A stretch of 46,023 bases of DNA from Chamaesiphon sp. 336R_metabinner_41 (lineage in GTDB: Bacteria; Cyanobacteriota; Cyanobacteriia; Cyanobacteriales; Chamaesiphonaceae): assembly GCA_025359915.1 (NCBI GenBank), contig JANYDE010000049.1, positions 1 through 46,023 on the forward strand, given 5' to 3'. Under the pieces are notes generated by a model. It did not search any database. It saw only the letters and a program-made list of their open reading frames with translations, and had not been told where the DNA came from. Numbering within the stretch: the first letter of the stretch is position 1; every line of letters begins with the position of its first letter. Shown here piece by piece: positions 10,260 through 19,396 of the stretch. Both the position numbers and the translations under genes were made by a program.

Positions 10260-11096
10260 TCATTCAGATCTCAGTGCTGCTGGGAGAGCTAATTCGCGGA
10301 GATACGGGGTAGTTTTCATATCGACTGCTCTTGCAATCCGAATTCCTTGGGGGGTAACGTAAGCGATTTCTGGCTCAAACTGGGGCGGTGGAGTTTCTGG
10401 AGCGCGGGCGACTCGATCTGCAATCCGCAGTTGAGTTGGCTCCATCTGAAGTGCCATAATCAAACATTGAGGGTTATTGGGATAACCAGCATGGGCAATC
10501 CCCCGCAATCTCCCCCACACGATAATATCCCCTGCGGCAAAAATTTCACCACCAGGATTGACATCCCCCATGATAATCACATTACCTTGGTGCCGGATGT
10601 CCATTCCCGATCTCACAGTCATTTGTAAGTAAATCGGCTCGACGAGAATCGGTGTCGAGTCTGTTTCTGAAGGGGGGCTTAATGGGGCGATGATCGCCTG
10701 TTGAGTCACCGAATAACCTGCGGTAGCCGCCGCTACCGCCGTTTGTCTGCGGCTGGTAGCCACGAGCTGGAGTTGTAATGATGCCTCAGTTAGGGCATCA
10801 TTAATCCCCTGTAATTGTCGAGCGTCTAACAATCGATCGTTTGCAATCAGATGTACTGGGGCGAGTGGTTGCCAAAATCTTTTACCAGATTGAAGTCTTT
10901 GCTGGAGTTGCTCCCACAAGTCGTTCCAACTCGCAGAAGCCGGAGTTTCGGATTCTGTCGGGAGGATCAATTTCACCACACCATCTTCATTTTTGAGTCG
11001 AATTTGCAATTTGGGTTGCTGCGCTGGAGTCGCGGGGATGGGATCTGCTGACTCCTGAGCATTTATGGGCAAGGTAGATGAAGAATCAGCATTCAT
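10260..11096 (-). CDS. minC: Septum site-determining protein MinC
   Basis: A 278-residue FtsZ-polymer inhibitor. The C-terminal beta-helix domain, which binds MinD and dimerises, is clear at about 160-265 (RSGMDIRHQGNVIIMGDVN, GGEIFAAGDIIVWGRLRGIAHAG). The N-terminal part is divergent and begins with a Ser/Pro/Ala-rich, probably disordered, stretch to about residue 30, common in cyanobacterial MinC. It is first in the minC-minD-minE series. The ATG at 11096 is the likely start. Confidence 0.93.
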   Translation of the reverse strand: MNADSSSTLPINAQESADPIPATPAQQPKLQIRLKNEDGVVKLILPTESETPASASWNDLWEQLQQRLQSGKRFWQPLAPVHLIANDRLLDARQLQGINDALTEASLQLQLVATSRRQTAVAAATAGYSVTQQAIIAPLSPPSETDSTPILVEPIYLQMTVRSGMDIRHQGNVIIMGDVNPGGEIFAAGDIIVWGRLRGIAHAGYPNNPQCLIMALQMEPTQLRIADRVARAPETPPPQFEPEIAYVTPQGIRIARAVDMKTTPYLRELALPAALRSE

Positions 11097-11246
11097 GGAC
11101 TACAGAGTGACGATTGATTATGACAATAGCATCCCCATCTTACCTGCAAACGGATATTTCGCTGAAATGTTAAGCATGTATTTAGAAATATGCGCGAAGT
11201 CGTTCTATGATTTAGAAAGTTTCATGTATCAAATCAAAACTCGATT

Positions 11247-11444
11247 ATGCCAAAATTAGGATTAGTATTTTTGACTGTAATGCTTACATTAACTGGGTTT
11301 GGATCTATTCAAACAGCAACAGCAACTCAGCTTCGATCGCCGACAATTCGATCGATTTTTCCTCAGAGTGTCGTTGCAAAAGATGTGCGATTTTTTACAT
11401 TGGCGAAGAAATGTACGATTAGAAGGTATCGTCGCCCTCATTAA
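11247..11444 (+). CDS. Small putative secreted protein, unrecognised
   Basis: A 65-codon frame. Residues 1-27 look like a signal peptide: a lysine, a hydrophobic core LGLVFLTVMLTLTGFG and an ATA-TQ cleavage-like site. The rest is short and basic (KKCTIRRYRRPH). No Shine-Dalgarno site is obvious. It sits between divergent minC and the ABC-2 permease, just before a MITE-like element. I do not recognise a family, and a chance open frame remains possible. Confidence 0.4.
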   Translation: MPKLGLVFLTVMLTLTGFGSIQTATATQLRSPTIRSIFPQSVVAKDVRFFTLAKKCTIRRYRRPH

Positions 11445-11496
11445 TTCAGTGGACAGTTAACAGCAAAATTCTGATAACTAATTGAATTCACTTAGT

Positions 11497-11595
11497 TACT
11501 AGTACTAAGCGGCGGAAGTCAGGATACTATTTATTTCTCCCAGTCTCCCTATCCCCTCAAAATAGTAACTAAATTTACGCCGCCCAGTACTAGTA
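11497..11595. mobile_element. MITE-like 99-bp element with ~36-bp terminal inverted repeats
   Basis: The two ends begin with the same outer sequence TACTAGTACT, then (AA/GG)GCGGCG, and share TACTATTT at exactly the same spacing (11525-11532 and 11559-11567 in complement). The ten bases between those blocks have diverged. The interior has no coding capacity. A related end (ctagtactgagcggcgtaag) occurs alone at 35188-35210, and another (tagtacagtgcggcatgaa) starts at 11591. The TA-rich termini resemble miniature derivatives of IS630/Tc1-type elements, but no transposase is present. Confidence 0.55.
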
Positions 11596-11633
11596 CAGTG
11601 CGGCATGAATTAGGGGATCATTTCTTTATCCTC

Positions 11634-11657
11634 GTCCCCCCGTCCCCCCGTCCCCCC
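11634..11657. repeat. Octanucleotide repeat (gtcccccc)3
   Basis: Three exact copies of GTCCCCCC lie 20 bp upstream of the ABC-2 type permease start. The run of C tracts could affect transcription or slip during replication. Confidence 0.8.
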
Positions 11658-11676
11658 GATTGGTAAATCTATAAAT

Positions 11677-12492
11677 ATGATCAGTTTCAGTCAGATCCTT
11701 TGGACAGCATCTAAAAGAATAAGTTTAATTCGGATTTGGGCAGTTGCTAGTAACGTTTTTCGGGAAGTAGTGCGCGATCGGATTTTATTCGTAATCGGCT
11801 TCTATGCAGTGCTAATGTTGGCAGCTTCACGGATATTACCCGAAATTGCTGGTGCTGTCCAGGATAAAATTCTCCTCGACTTTGGGGCTGCTAGTGCCAA
11901 TTTACTCGGAGTGGTAATCGCAATTTTTGTGGGTACGAATTTAATTAATAAAGAGATCGAAAAGCGAACTGTGTTTGTAATTGTCACCAAGCCAGTTAGT
12001 AGTCTAGAATTTATTCTCGGCAAACATTTAGGTTTGTCTGGCGTATTAGCAATTTTAGTCGCTGGGATGATGGTAATTTATCTAGCTATCCTCAGTATTG
12101 CTCATATTAATTATCAATTGATGCCGCTGCTGTTGACGGGGTTCTTTCTGTTTTTAGAACTATGTTTAGTTACAGCGGCGGCGTTGTTATTCAGTGTATT
12201 CACTAGTTCCATTTTAGCGATTTTACTCACAGCTTCACTGTATTTAGTCGGACATCTCAGTGAGGGGATGGTGAAGTTAGCTGGCATCACCAAAAATCCT
12301 AGTTTTCAAGACTTAACCGACAAGCTATATTTGATTCTTCCAGATTTATCTCGTCTCGATCTTAAAAATGACGCTGTTTATGGCGTAATTCCACACGCAG
12401 ATACCATGCTGTTAAATGTTGGCTATGCAATAGTTTATACAGCGGCGTTGTTAGTTATGACGACGGTTATTTTTTCACGGAGACAGTTTTGA
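11677..12492 (+). CDS. ABC-2 type transporter permease
   Basis: A 271-residue integral membrane protein with about six hydrophobic segments. An N-terminal amphipathic stretch reads FREVVRDRILFVIGFYAVL. NLINKEIEKRTVFVIVTKPVSSLEFILGK is the typical coupling-helix region of ABC-2 permeases, seen in cyanobacterial proteins annotated as ABC-type transport of multidrug or unknown type. No ATP-binding subunit is adjacent, so it would need a partner encoded elsewhere. It starts after a C-rich octamer repeat and is convergent with tyrS. The substrate is unknown. Confidence 0.82.
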   Translation: MISFSQILWTASKRISLIRIWAVASNVFREVVRDRILFVIGFYAVLMLAASRILPEIAGAVQDKILLDFGAASANLLGVVIAIFVGTNLINKEIEKRTVFVIVTKPVSSLEFILGKHLGLSGVLAILVAGMMVIYLAILSIAHINYQLMPLLLTGFFLFLELCLVTAAALLFSVFTSSILAILLTASLYLVGHLSEGMVKLAGITKNPSFQDLTDKLYLILPDLSRLDLKNDAVYGVIPHADTMLLNVGYAIVYTAALLVMTTVIFSRRQF

Positions 12493-12563
12493 AGGTGGAT
12501 AGTGAATGGGTTGTTAGTGTGTAGCGGTGCTCGAATATTTGGGGATACTCTCCCATCTCCCAT

Positions 12564-13802
12564 CTAATCAACTAATTTTTTAAACCGTTTCTTGCCGACT
12601 TGAAGCACCTTCCCAACTAGATTAGCTGCGTCATCATAGGTGAGTTCGATATCGGTAATGGGTTGTCCATCTAATTTGACAGCATTGCCTTGGATTTGTC
12701 GTTTGGCATCGTTGCTACCAGAACACAAGCCGCTAGCCGAAAGGAGTTGAAATATTTTGGCGGGGAAATTGACAGCCGCTAGCGAGAATTCGGAGATACT
12801 GTCGCCACCTGCATTTTGCCCTGGTTTGGTGATGAGCGCGATCGAGTCGGCTTGAGCTTGAGTTGCTTGAGCCGTGCCGTGATACTGAGTAACTACTGTG
12901 AGTGCGAGGAGTTTCTGGGCAGCTCTGGGGTTCTCTGGGAGTCGATCGATCGAAAGGTCAGTTAGCAGCGTAAAATAATCTTTGATGATGCTGTCGGGCG
13001 TTTTCTCTAGCTTAGAGTACATACTTAGGGCATCTTCCCCCAAGCCGACATAGTTATTCAGGGATTTGGACATTTTTTGGACTCCATCGGTACCCAATAA
13101 AATCGGCATCAATAAGCCAAATTGAGGAGTTTGTCCAAAATGACGTTGGAGATCTCGCCCCACAGCGAGATTAAACTTTTGATCTGTACCGCCAACTTCG
13201 ACATCAGCGTTGACAGCCACCGAGTCATAGCCCTGCATCAGTGGATAGAGGAATTCATGGAGAAAGATCGGGTTTTCCTGTGCGTAGCGGTTAGCAAAAC
13301 CTTCTTTGGCAATCATTTGCCCGACTGTCATCGTCGAAAGTAATTCCAGGGTTTGACCGAGATCGAGTTTGGATAACCATTCAGAATTGTAGCGGACTTC
13401 TAAGCGTCCTGGCGTATCAAAATCTAGGATGGGGCGAACCCGATCGAGATAAGCTAAAGCATTGGTAGTAACTTGCTCTGGGGTAAGTTGTTTACGAACT
13501 TCAGATTTTCCAGTCGGATCGCCGATTCGTGCGGTAAAATCGCCGATAATGAGTACAGCAGTATGTCCAGCATCTTGGAACGATCGCAGCTTCCGTAATG
13601 GGATACTATGACCTAAATGAATATCGACACCAGTGGGATCGATGCCCATCTTAACTCGTAATGGTCGGTCTGTTTGAGCTAGTCGCTGGGCAAGATTTTC
13701 GCCAGGATCTGTAGAGTTTGGTTGATGGGGAAAAATCTCAGTCAGCCCCCGAAACAACCACTCAAACCGATCTAATCCTGGCACAGATACACTAACAGTC
13801 AT
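12564..13802 (-). CDS. tyrS: Tyrosyl-tRNA synthetase
   Basis: A 412-residue class Ic synthetase that charges tRNA-Tyr. The HIGH signature appears as HLGH at residues 62-65, and the KMSKS loop is exact at 243-247 (QKMSKSLNN). [12 protein letters not shown] is the family's conserved binding segment. A C-terminal S4 RNA-binding domain begins at about 350 ([21 protein letters not shown]). It belongs to the longer TyrRS type found in many cyanobacteria. Convergent with the permease and followed by a ctcccat repeat remnant. Confidence 0.97.
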   Translation of the reverse strand: MTVSVSVPGLDRFEWLFRGLTEIFPHQPNSTDPGENLAQRLAQTDRPLRVKMGIDPTGVDIHLGHSIPLRKLRSFQDAGHTAVLIIGDFTARIGDPTGKSEVRKQLTPEQVTTNALAYLDRVRPILDFDTPGRLEVRYNSEWLSKLDLGQTLELLSTMTVGQMIAKEGFANRYAQENPIFLHEFLYPLMQGYDSVAVNADVEVGGTDQKFNLAVGRDLQRHFGQTPQFGLLMPILLGTDGVQKMSKSLNNYVGLGEDALSMYSKLEKTPDSIIKDYFTLLTDLSIDRLPENPRAAQKLLALTVVTQYHGTAQATQAQADSIALITKPGQNAGGDSISEFSLAAVNFPAKIFQLLSASGLCSGSNDAKRQIQGNAVKLDGQPITDIELTYDDAANLVGKVLQVGKKRFKKLVD

Positions 13803-14020
13803 AAATAGAAAATCAAAAATCGGACGGAATCTAAAAATAGTTCCAAGTTAAGCTTATTATGGAAACTGAAATATTTTTACATACTCTGTTATTTTCGTTA
13901 ATATTTCCAGCTACAAATCCACCTCAATCGGCGATCGCTAGTTTATAATCACTTTACGTCATCAGATCGCCATCGACTAGCTTGCATTGATTGTCCCTAA
14001 TTTGAGAGAGAAAGATACTA

Positions 14021-15937
14021 GTGTCTTCTAGAGCTTTAAACAAAAAGAACCCCAAACCGATGAGACAACAACCCAAAGAACGGGGTTTCTTGGGCGGTAT
14101 CAGTCAAATTGCGGGTGGTACCATGTTGGGTGTCACGATGTTAGCCAGTTCGATTGTGGCTGGTAGCCTAGTAGGATTAGCCATTAGTTTCCGCAACTTA
14201 CCAGATGTGCGGGTATTACGGAGCTATGCTCCAACGGAAACCACCTATATCTATGATGTCAAGGGTGTTCAACTAGCCAGTCTCCATGATGAAGCCAATC
14301 GGGAAGTCGTACCACTAGATCGAATTTCACCACATTTGAAACGCTCTTTGCTAGCGATCGAGGATAGTCATTTCTACTATCATCAAGGTGTGGATCTCAC
14401 GGGTGTGGGACGAGCAATCACTGCCAACTTCAAAAAAGGTGGTGTGAGCGAAGGTGGTTCGACGCTGACAATGCAGTTGATCAAGAACTTATTCCTCTCC
14501 CAAAAACGTCAATTTAGTCGCAAGTTAGCTGAAGCCGTATTGTCAGTTCGACTCGAACAGATTTTCCGCAAAGACGAAATTTTGGAAATGTACCTCAACC
14601 AAGTTTATTGGGGTCATAATAACTATGGGGTGGAAACTGCCTCCCAAAGTTATTTTAACAAACATGCCTCCGAGCTGAATTTAGCTGAAGGAGCGATGAT
14701 GGCAGGCGCAATCGCCGCACCGGAAAAATACAGCCCATTTATTAACTTCAAAGTATCTAAAAAGCGGCAAGAGCAAGTACTGAAAAGACTTTTGGATCTA
14801 AACTGGATTACCGCTGCCGAAGAAAAGAAAGCAAGAGAATATAAAATCAAACTCGGTAAAATTAAGACTTGGCAGAGTAGTAAACTTCCCTATGTAACTG
14901 ATACCGCGATCGAAGAACTCAATCAACGTTTTGGTAGAGAAACTGTCCGCAAAGGCGGAATGCGGATTCAGACAACGATCGATTATAACTTCCAAATGAC
15001 CGCCCAAAAAGTGGTCGAAAATGCTTACGAGCGGATGGGAAATAAAAAATACCAAATTAGTTTAGTCGCGATCGATCCGCGTACTCACTTTATCAAAGCA
15101 ATGGTCGGTGGAGTCGATTACAAAAAAAGTAATTTTAACCGGGCCATGTACGCGAACCGTCAACCAGGTTCCTCATTTAAACCTTTCGTTTATTACACTG
15201 CCTTTGCCACAGGGAAATTTACCCCAGAGTCAACAGTTTATGATACCCCCGTGCGCTATCGCGACGGTAGTGGCTACTATTCCCCCCGCAACTACGGTGG
15301 CGGCTATTCTGGCGCAATGAGTATTCGGACTGCACTAGAACACTCCGCCAACGTTCCCGCTGTCAAAATGGGCAAGGAGGTAGGCTTGGACAAAGTGATC
15401 CAAACTTGTCGCACGCTCGGTATCAAAAGTCCGATCGAACCTGTTGTCTCCTTACCATTAGGCGCAGTTGGCGTTACCCCCGTCGAAATGGCTGGAGCCT
15501 TTGCCACATTTGCGAGTAATGGGTGGCAATCCGAGACTACCAGTATCCTCCGCGTAACTGATAGCGACGGAAATGTTTTACTAGACAACACCCCTCAGCC
15601 CCAACTGATTCTCAATCCCTGGGCAACAGCGCAACTCAACAGCGCACTCCAATCAGTCGTCAGCAATGGTACTGGGAAAGAGGCCGCTATGGGTCGTCCA
15701 GCCGCTGGAAAAACTGGAACCACTTCATCGGAACGAGATGTCTGGTTTGTGGGCTACGTACCTCAGCTAGCCGCCTCTGTGTGGATTGGCAAGGATGACT
15801 ACACTCCTCTAGGCAAAGGAGTAACTGGTGGTACCTATGCTGCCCCCATTTGGCGCAGTTTCATGAGCGAGGCTCTCCAAAATGAACCAGTAGAAGCTTT
15901 CGCGCCTCCGGCTAAATTTAAACGCCCAGGCGGGTAG
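14021..15937 (+). CDS. Class A penicillin-binding protein (PBP1A type)
   Basis: A bifunctional peptidoglycan synthase of 638 residues, starting at GTG with GAGAGAG about 14 bases upstream. After a short basic N-terminus there is one membrane anchor (about 33-57). The GT51 transglycosylase domain carries the catalytic glutamate at about 114 (IEDSHFYYHQGVD) and GGSTLTMQLIKNLFLS. The transpeptidase domain has S384-SFK (PGSSFKPF), S442-AN and KTGT at 564-567 (AAGKTGTTSSERDVWFVGY). All catalytic motifs are intact. It polymerises glycan strands and crosslinks peptides in the periplasm. Not obviously in an operon. Confidence 0.95.
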   Translation: MSSRALNKKNPKPMRQQPKERGFLGGISQIAGGTMLGVTMLASSIVAGSLVGLAISFRNLPDVRVLRSYAPTETTYIYDVKGVQLASLHDEANREVVPLDRISPHLKRSLLAIEDSHFYYHQGVDLTGVGRAITANFKKGGVSEGGSTLTMQLIKNLFLSQKRQFSRKLAEAVLSVRLEQIFRKDEILEMYLNQVYWGHNNYGVETASQSYFNKHASELNLAEGAMMAGAIAAPEKYSPFINFKVSKKRQEQVLKRLLDLNWITAAEEKKAREYKIKLGKIKTWQSSKLPYVTDTAIEELNQRFGRETVRKGGMRIQTTIDYNFQMTAQKVVENAYERMGNKKYQISLVAIDPRTHFIKAMVGGVDYKKSNFNRAMYANRQPGSSFKPFVYYTAFATGKFTPESTVYDTPVRYRDGSGYYSPRNYGGGYSGAMSIRTALEHSANVPAVKMGKEVGLDKVIQTCRTLGIKSPIEPVVSLPLGAVGVTPVEMAGAFATFASNGWQSETTSILRVTDSDGNVLLDNTPQPQLILNPWATAQLNSALQSVVSNGTGKEAAMGRPAAGKTGTTSSERDVWFVGYVPQLAASVWIGKDDYTPLGKGVTGGTYAAPIWRSFMSEALQNEPVEAFAPPAKFKRPGG

Positions 15938-16039
15938 TGAATACTCGAACATTAGATGGTATTCACTGTCTTGAAGCACCATCAACGTTACACACGAATA
16001 ACCCATTCACTATCCACTATCCACCATCCACTCGTTATT

Positions 16040-16357
16040 CTACTTATCAATATCTAATTTCATCCGCTCAAGAGCTTGATTCATTTGCTCGAACATTTGG
16101 AGCGGAGTCATCCCAAACTGGCTCATTTGCGTGTTCATTTGTTCGACAGTCATCTTTGCCATGAAATCATCGGAAAGTTCAAACCGTTTCATGAAAATCC
16201 GGTATCGATCGAGTAGCGTTTCCATCCGTTCGATAAACACGATCTTACCATCGCGGTCAAATTTACCATATTTACTGCCTAGCTGCGTCAGTTGTTGATA
16301 ATCTTCAAACAACTGCTTTGCTTCTTGTTGGATGATGTCAGAATCAAAAAATCCCAT
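16040..16357 (-). CDS. DUF1825 family protein
   Basis: A 105-residue, mostly helical soluble protein (MGFFDSDIIQQEAKQLFEDY...). It matches the DUF1825 family, small proteins found almost only in cyanobacteria and of unknown function. The conserved N-terminal FDSDI and the methionine-rich C-terminal part (MTPLQMFEQMNQALERM) are present. It is convergent with the penicillin-binding protein. Function is not known. Confidence 0.85.
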   Translation of the reverse strand: MGFFDSDIIQQEAKQLFEDYQQLTQLGSKYGKFDRDGKIVFIERMETLLDRYRIFMKRFELSDDFMAKMTVEQMNTQMSQFGMTPLQMFEQMNQALERMKLDIDK

Positions 16358-16478
16358 GACAGATAATTATAGTAATAAGGTTAAACTTGAGAAGGCATAG
16401 TAATCGATGCTCATAATTATATTCTAAGTCAGTCTCGAACCACTGAGAACTGCGGTTTCCCGTATTAGAGGATTGGTA

Positions 16479-16883
16479 ATGTTCGACCTTAACCAGGCAG
16501 CGATTAGCTATCAAACCACACCCAAAAATCGTCAAGTGTCGATAATTTTAGCTTTTGCAGGTGTGATCGCCCCAGTAGCTGGATTTCACAAATTTTATTT
16601 AGGACAACCCTTTTGGGGTATAGTTTACCTATTATTCTCCTGGACTCCGATTCCGCACATTGCGTCAGCGATCGATGCTGTCTGGTATCTTACTCAAGAT
16701 AGTACCCACTTTGAAAGTAATATTAGATCGATCGAATTAGCGACGACTGCCTTAACAATCCGCCCACAACCCATAGCTAGTGTCGCCGAATCCATCCGTG
16801 AGCTAGAAAAACTTCGCGCTGATGGTTTGATCTCCGAATATGAATTCGAGCAAAAACGTCGTCAATGGCTGGATAGGGGATAG
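16479..16883 (+). CDS. TM2 domain protein with C-terminal SHOCT-like helix
   Basis: 134 residues from the ATG at 16479, which follows AGAGG by about 8 bases; a TTG two codons upstream is less likely. Two hydrophobic segments with the TM2 pattern lie at about 22-65 (ILAFAGVIAPVAGFHKFYLGQ, GIVYLLFSWTPIPHIASAIDAVWYL), including the GxHKFYLG motif. The C-terminal SIRELEKLRADGLISEYEFEQKRRQWL is a SHOCT-type short helical domain (L..L...G.I.E.EFE.K). Such proteins are small inner-membrane proteins of unclear role. Divergent from DUF1825 and followed by a tgaatag repeat. Confidence 0.85.
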   Translation: MFDLNQAAISYQTTPKNRQVSIILAFAGVIAPVAGFHKFYLGQPFWGIVYLLFSWTPIPHIASAIDAVWYLTQDSTHFESNIRSIELATTALTIRPQPIASVAESIRELEKLRADGLISEYEFEQKRRQWLDRG

Positions 16884-16890
16884 GAGATAG

Positions 16891-16939
16891 TGAATAGTGA
16901 ATAGTGAATAGTGAATAGTGAATAGTGAATAGTGAATAG
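16891..16939. repeat. Heptanucleotide repeat (tgaatag)7
   Basis: Seven perfect copies of TGAATAG follow the TM2 gene stop. Perfect identity of the units suggests recent slippage or gain. The array is the longest exact heptamer array in the window, and copy number may vary between strains. Confidence 0.9.
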
Positions 16940-17021
16940 TAAATTGAATCTAAAGCCTATCCCCTATCCCCTAAATAACTTGAGTCACGATCCTACGCGT
17001 ACCGTTCAGTTTTTTTTTAAG

Positions 17022-17513
17022 ATGTCCTTACGATCGCGTATTATCGAAGACCCTTATTATCGGTTTAAGTCAGCATTTGAGATTGCTGTCGCTGCCGATT
17101 TGGGGGTGCAAATTGATGTCAATCAGGCTGGTGTTGATGATTGGTTACGATTACCAGGACTTTCGATTCATCAAGCACGTCAATTAGTAACTTTGAGTGA
17201 GGCGGGAGTAGCTTTTTATTCGATTTCCGATCTTGCGGCTGCGCTGAATATTCCCCTCCAGAGACTGCAATGGTTGGCTCCAGTCTTGAGCTTCCAGTAT
17301 TATGATACCGCGTTAGCTCTACCCTCTGTCCAGATTAATCGATCGACAGTAGCCGAATTAGTCCAAATTCCCCAAATATCCCCAGAATTAGCCACTGAAA
17401 TCATCAGCCAACGCGAACAGGGTGGAAACTTTACCGATTTAGTCAACTTCCAACAGCGATTAGGATTATCGGGCGAATTAATTGGTACATTGATGCATTA
17501 TTTCCAATTTTGA
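17022..17513 (+). CDS. ComEA-like helix-hairpin-helix protein
   Basis: 163 residues from the ATG at 17022. An in-frame start upstream at 16932 is rejected because its first 30 codons fall in low-complexity repeat DNA. Two helix-hairpin-helix units are seen: IDVNQAGVDDWLRLPGLSIHQARQLV at about 35-60 and VQINRSTVAELVQIPQISPELATEIISQRE at about 105-135. The second has the ComEA-type I-N-x-S-T-x-x-E-L pattern. Such units bind DNA backbones non-specifically. There is no signal peptide, so this is probably cytosolic rather than a periplasmic uptake receptor. Confidence 0.82.
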   Translation: MSLRSRIIEDPYYRFKSAFEIAVAADLGVQIDVNQAGVDDWLRLPGLSIHQARQLVTLSEAGVAFYSISDLAAALNIPLQRLQWLAPVLSFQYYDTALALPSVQINRSTVAELVQIPQISPELATEIISQREQGGNFTDLVNFQQRLGLSGELIGTLMHYFQF

Positions 17514-17545
17514 TATTTACCCCACCCTAACCCTCCCGTTGTTCA

Positions 17546-18622
17546 CTAAACCACCAAATTCAACGCTGCTACCAATCGATCGTTTTCGGCAATCGTCCGC
17601 ACAGCAACCCGAAAGAATCGATCTCCCAGTTCGGGGAAACTAATACAGTCCCGAATTAAAATTTGATGTTGTTGCAAAAGCTGGGTTTGGATCTCCGTCG
17701 CCGATCGATTAGATCGAACTAAAATAAAGTTAACAGCACTAGGATAGGCATGTAATCCAGCTATCTGTTGCAATCCTTCAAACAGGCGATTTCGAGCGGG
17801 TAAGAGCCAATCCCAGGTGCGCTGCTGGAATTCGGTATCAGGGAGCACGGCGATCGCGGCTGCGGCGGCTAGAGCGTTTACTGGCCAAGGATCGCGCCAA
17901 TTTTTCCAGCGATTTAATCTGTCTGGATGAGCCAGACAGTAACCCAGTCGCAATCCTGGCAAACTATAAAACTTGGTGAGCGATCGCAAAATCACCAGAT
18001 TGGGATACTGGGCAATGAAGGGGATGAAACTTTGCTGCTCTGCGGGGGGTAAAAAGTCCATAAAAGACTCATCAATGACCACAAGGTCAAATTGTGCCAA
18101 ATAAGGGAGGATTGTCTCTTGCCGCCAAATTTGCCCCGTTGGGTTGTGGGGATTATTAATTATCAGTCCGAGGGCATGAGGAATCTCGCCAGGGAGATGG
18201 CGTAAGGCAAAATCGAGATCGCCAATTTCCCCATCGGCGGCGATCATCGATCGAGTGATGATTCTGGAGCCGAAGGTTTGGAGCGATCGCCAATAGTCCC
18301 CAAAGGCGGGTGTGGGGATGATAGTGGCATTGAGCTTGGAAAACTCCCAACCTGCCCAAGTTAATAATTCTGCCGCCCCGTTGCCTGGGAGCACCCAGTT
18401 AGCGTCGATATTATGATGACTGGCGATCGCCCGACACAGTTCGGGATAATCGGGGTCGGGATAGTTTGTCAGATGGTTTATTTGCAGCTTAATGGCAGCA
18501 AGTGCCGTTGGGGAAGGTCCCAACGGGCTGATACTTGCTGAAAAATCTAAGATCAGAGAGGGGGGACATCCCGCTACGGTAGCTGCCCAGTTTGGGTTCC
18601 CCCCATGTTGTGGTCTATTCAA
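17546..18622 (-). CDS. cobD: PLP-dependent aminotransferase, threonine-phosphate decarboxylase (CobD) type
   Basis: A 358-residue fold-type I PLP enzyme. It starts with HGGNPNWAA, the motif of CobD-type threonine-phosphate decarboxylases, followed by DFSASISPLGPS. PGNGAAELL binds cofactor phosphate, NNPHNPTG and DESFMDFLP are the classic motifs, and the Schiff-base lysine lies in ILRSLTKFYSLPGLRLGY. The closing arginine motif is FFRVAVRT. CobD makes (R)-1-amino-2-propanol phosphate for cobalamin or pseudocobalamin. A histidinol-phosphate aminotransferase role is the main alternative, since the two families are close. No other cobalamin gene is adjacent. Confidence 0.8.
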   Translation of the reverse strand: MNRPQHGGNPNWAATVAGCPPSLILDFSASISPLGPSPTALAAIKLQINHLTNYPDPDYPELCRAIASHHNIDANWVLPGNGAAELLTWAGWEFSKLNATIIPTPAFGDYWRSLQTFGSRIITRSMIAADGEIGDLDFALRHLPGEIPHALGLIINNPHNPTGQIWRQETILPYLAQFDLVVIDESFMDFLPPAEQQSFIPFIAQYPNLVILRSLTKFYSLPGLRLGYCLAHPDRLNRWKNWRDPWPVNALAAAAAIAVLPDTEFQQRTWDWLLPARNRLFEGLQQIAGLHAYPSAVNFILVRSNRSATEIQTQLLQQHQILIRDCISFPELGDRFFRVAVRTIAENDRLVAALNLVV

Positions 18623-18659
18623 AGAATATTTCCGAATGTAGATTCAGCAAGACAAGAGT

Positions 18660-18944
18660 CTAGTCTTTGTTAGCAGAAACTTTGTCCTTGAACAATTTAC
18701 CTGCGGAGAATGCAGGTACCTTAGTTGCGGGAATTTCCATTTTCTCGCCAGTTCTAGGATTGCGACCTTCACGTTTTTGACGATTTCTGGGTTCAAAGGA
18801 ACCAAATCCTACTAAAGTAACCTTGTCACCTGTCGAAACAGCTTCCATAATGGCTTCCAATGCGGCTGACAATACTGTATCAGCTTGCTTCTTGGTCACG
18901 CTAGCTGTTTCAGCTACCCGATCGACTAATTCACCTTTATTCAT
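18660..18944 (-). CDS. hup: Nucleoid-associated DNA-binding protein HU
   Basis: A 94-residue HU/IHF-family protein. The N-terminal helices (MNKGELVDRVAETASVTKKQ) are followed by the beta-arm signature VGFGSFEPRNRQKREGRNPRTG and a C-terminal FSAGKLFKDKV. It bends and compacts DNA as a homodimer, as cyanobacteria usually encode one HU. A 35-bp hairpin lies about 100 bp upstream and could act in its leader. The gene is followed by cobD on the same strand, 37 bp away. Confidence 0.96.
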   Translation of the reverse strand: MNKGELVDRVAETASVTKKQADTVLSAALEAIMEAVSTGDKVTLVGFGSFEPRNRQKREGRNPRTGEKMEIPATKVPAFSAGKLFKDKVSANKD

Positions 18945-19041
18945 GTGTAGATCTCCGTTTTTGATGTTGTATGTAGATAAAGCACAATACCATGATTCAT
19001 GTCTGTGTCATCTTTTGTCATTGGTGGAAAGTTGAATTATT

Positions 19042-19076
19042 GGATTGAAAACGTGTCTATGAGACGTTTTCAATCC
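19042..19076. promoter_or_regulatory. Perfect 13-bp stem hairpin upstream of hup
   Basis: GGATTGAAAACGT (19042-19054) pairs exactly with ACGTTTTCAATCC (19064-19076), leaving a 9-nt loop. It lies about 100 bp upstream of the HU start. No T-run follows on either strand. It may be a leader structure or operator; the GATTGAAA arm only superficially recalls a CRISPR repeat. Confidence 0.55.
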
Positions 19077-19396
19077 TTACTTCTCGAAGCTTACAGATCT
19101 GCTGGCGACTCGATGGTTTGCCTTGATAGGTAGAAATTACCAGTCCAGTTTGCCACCTTTGTTGCTGAAACTCTCATGCGATATTACTTCCACTGCATTA
19201 TTCTAATGTCTACAAGCCTAATCTGGATCGCTGAAAGCTTTAATTTATGTTGATTTTCATTATTTTGGGTATTGTTTGTATGAAATTTGACCAAAAATAG
19301 GGGTCTGGACGATCAGATGGAGGAATTAAGGCTATCGATAGTCTCTAATTTCCCCCAGCCCTGAATATTCCAGACCCGATATTAATTGATTCTTTT

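Noticed and set aside
19042-19076. Possible CRISPR repeat (GATTGAAA arm)
   Set aside because: Only one copy exists; no spacer-repeat array and no cas gene are in the window.
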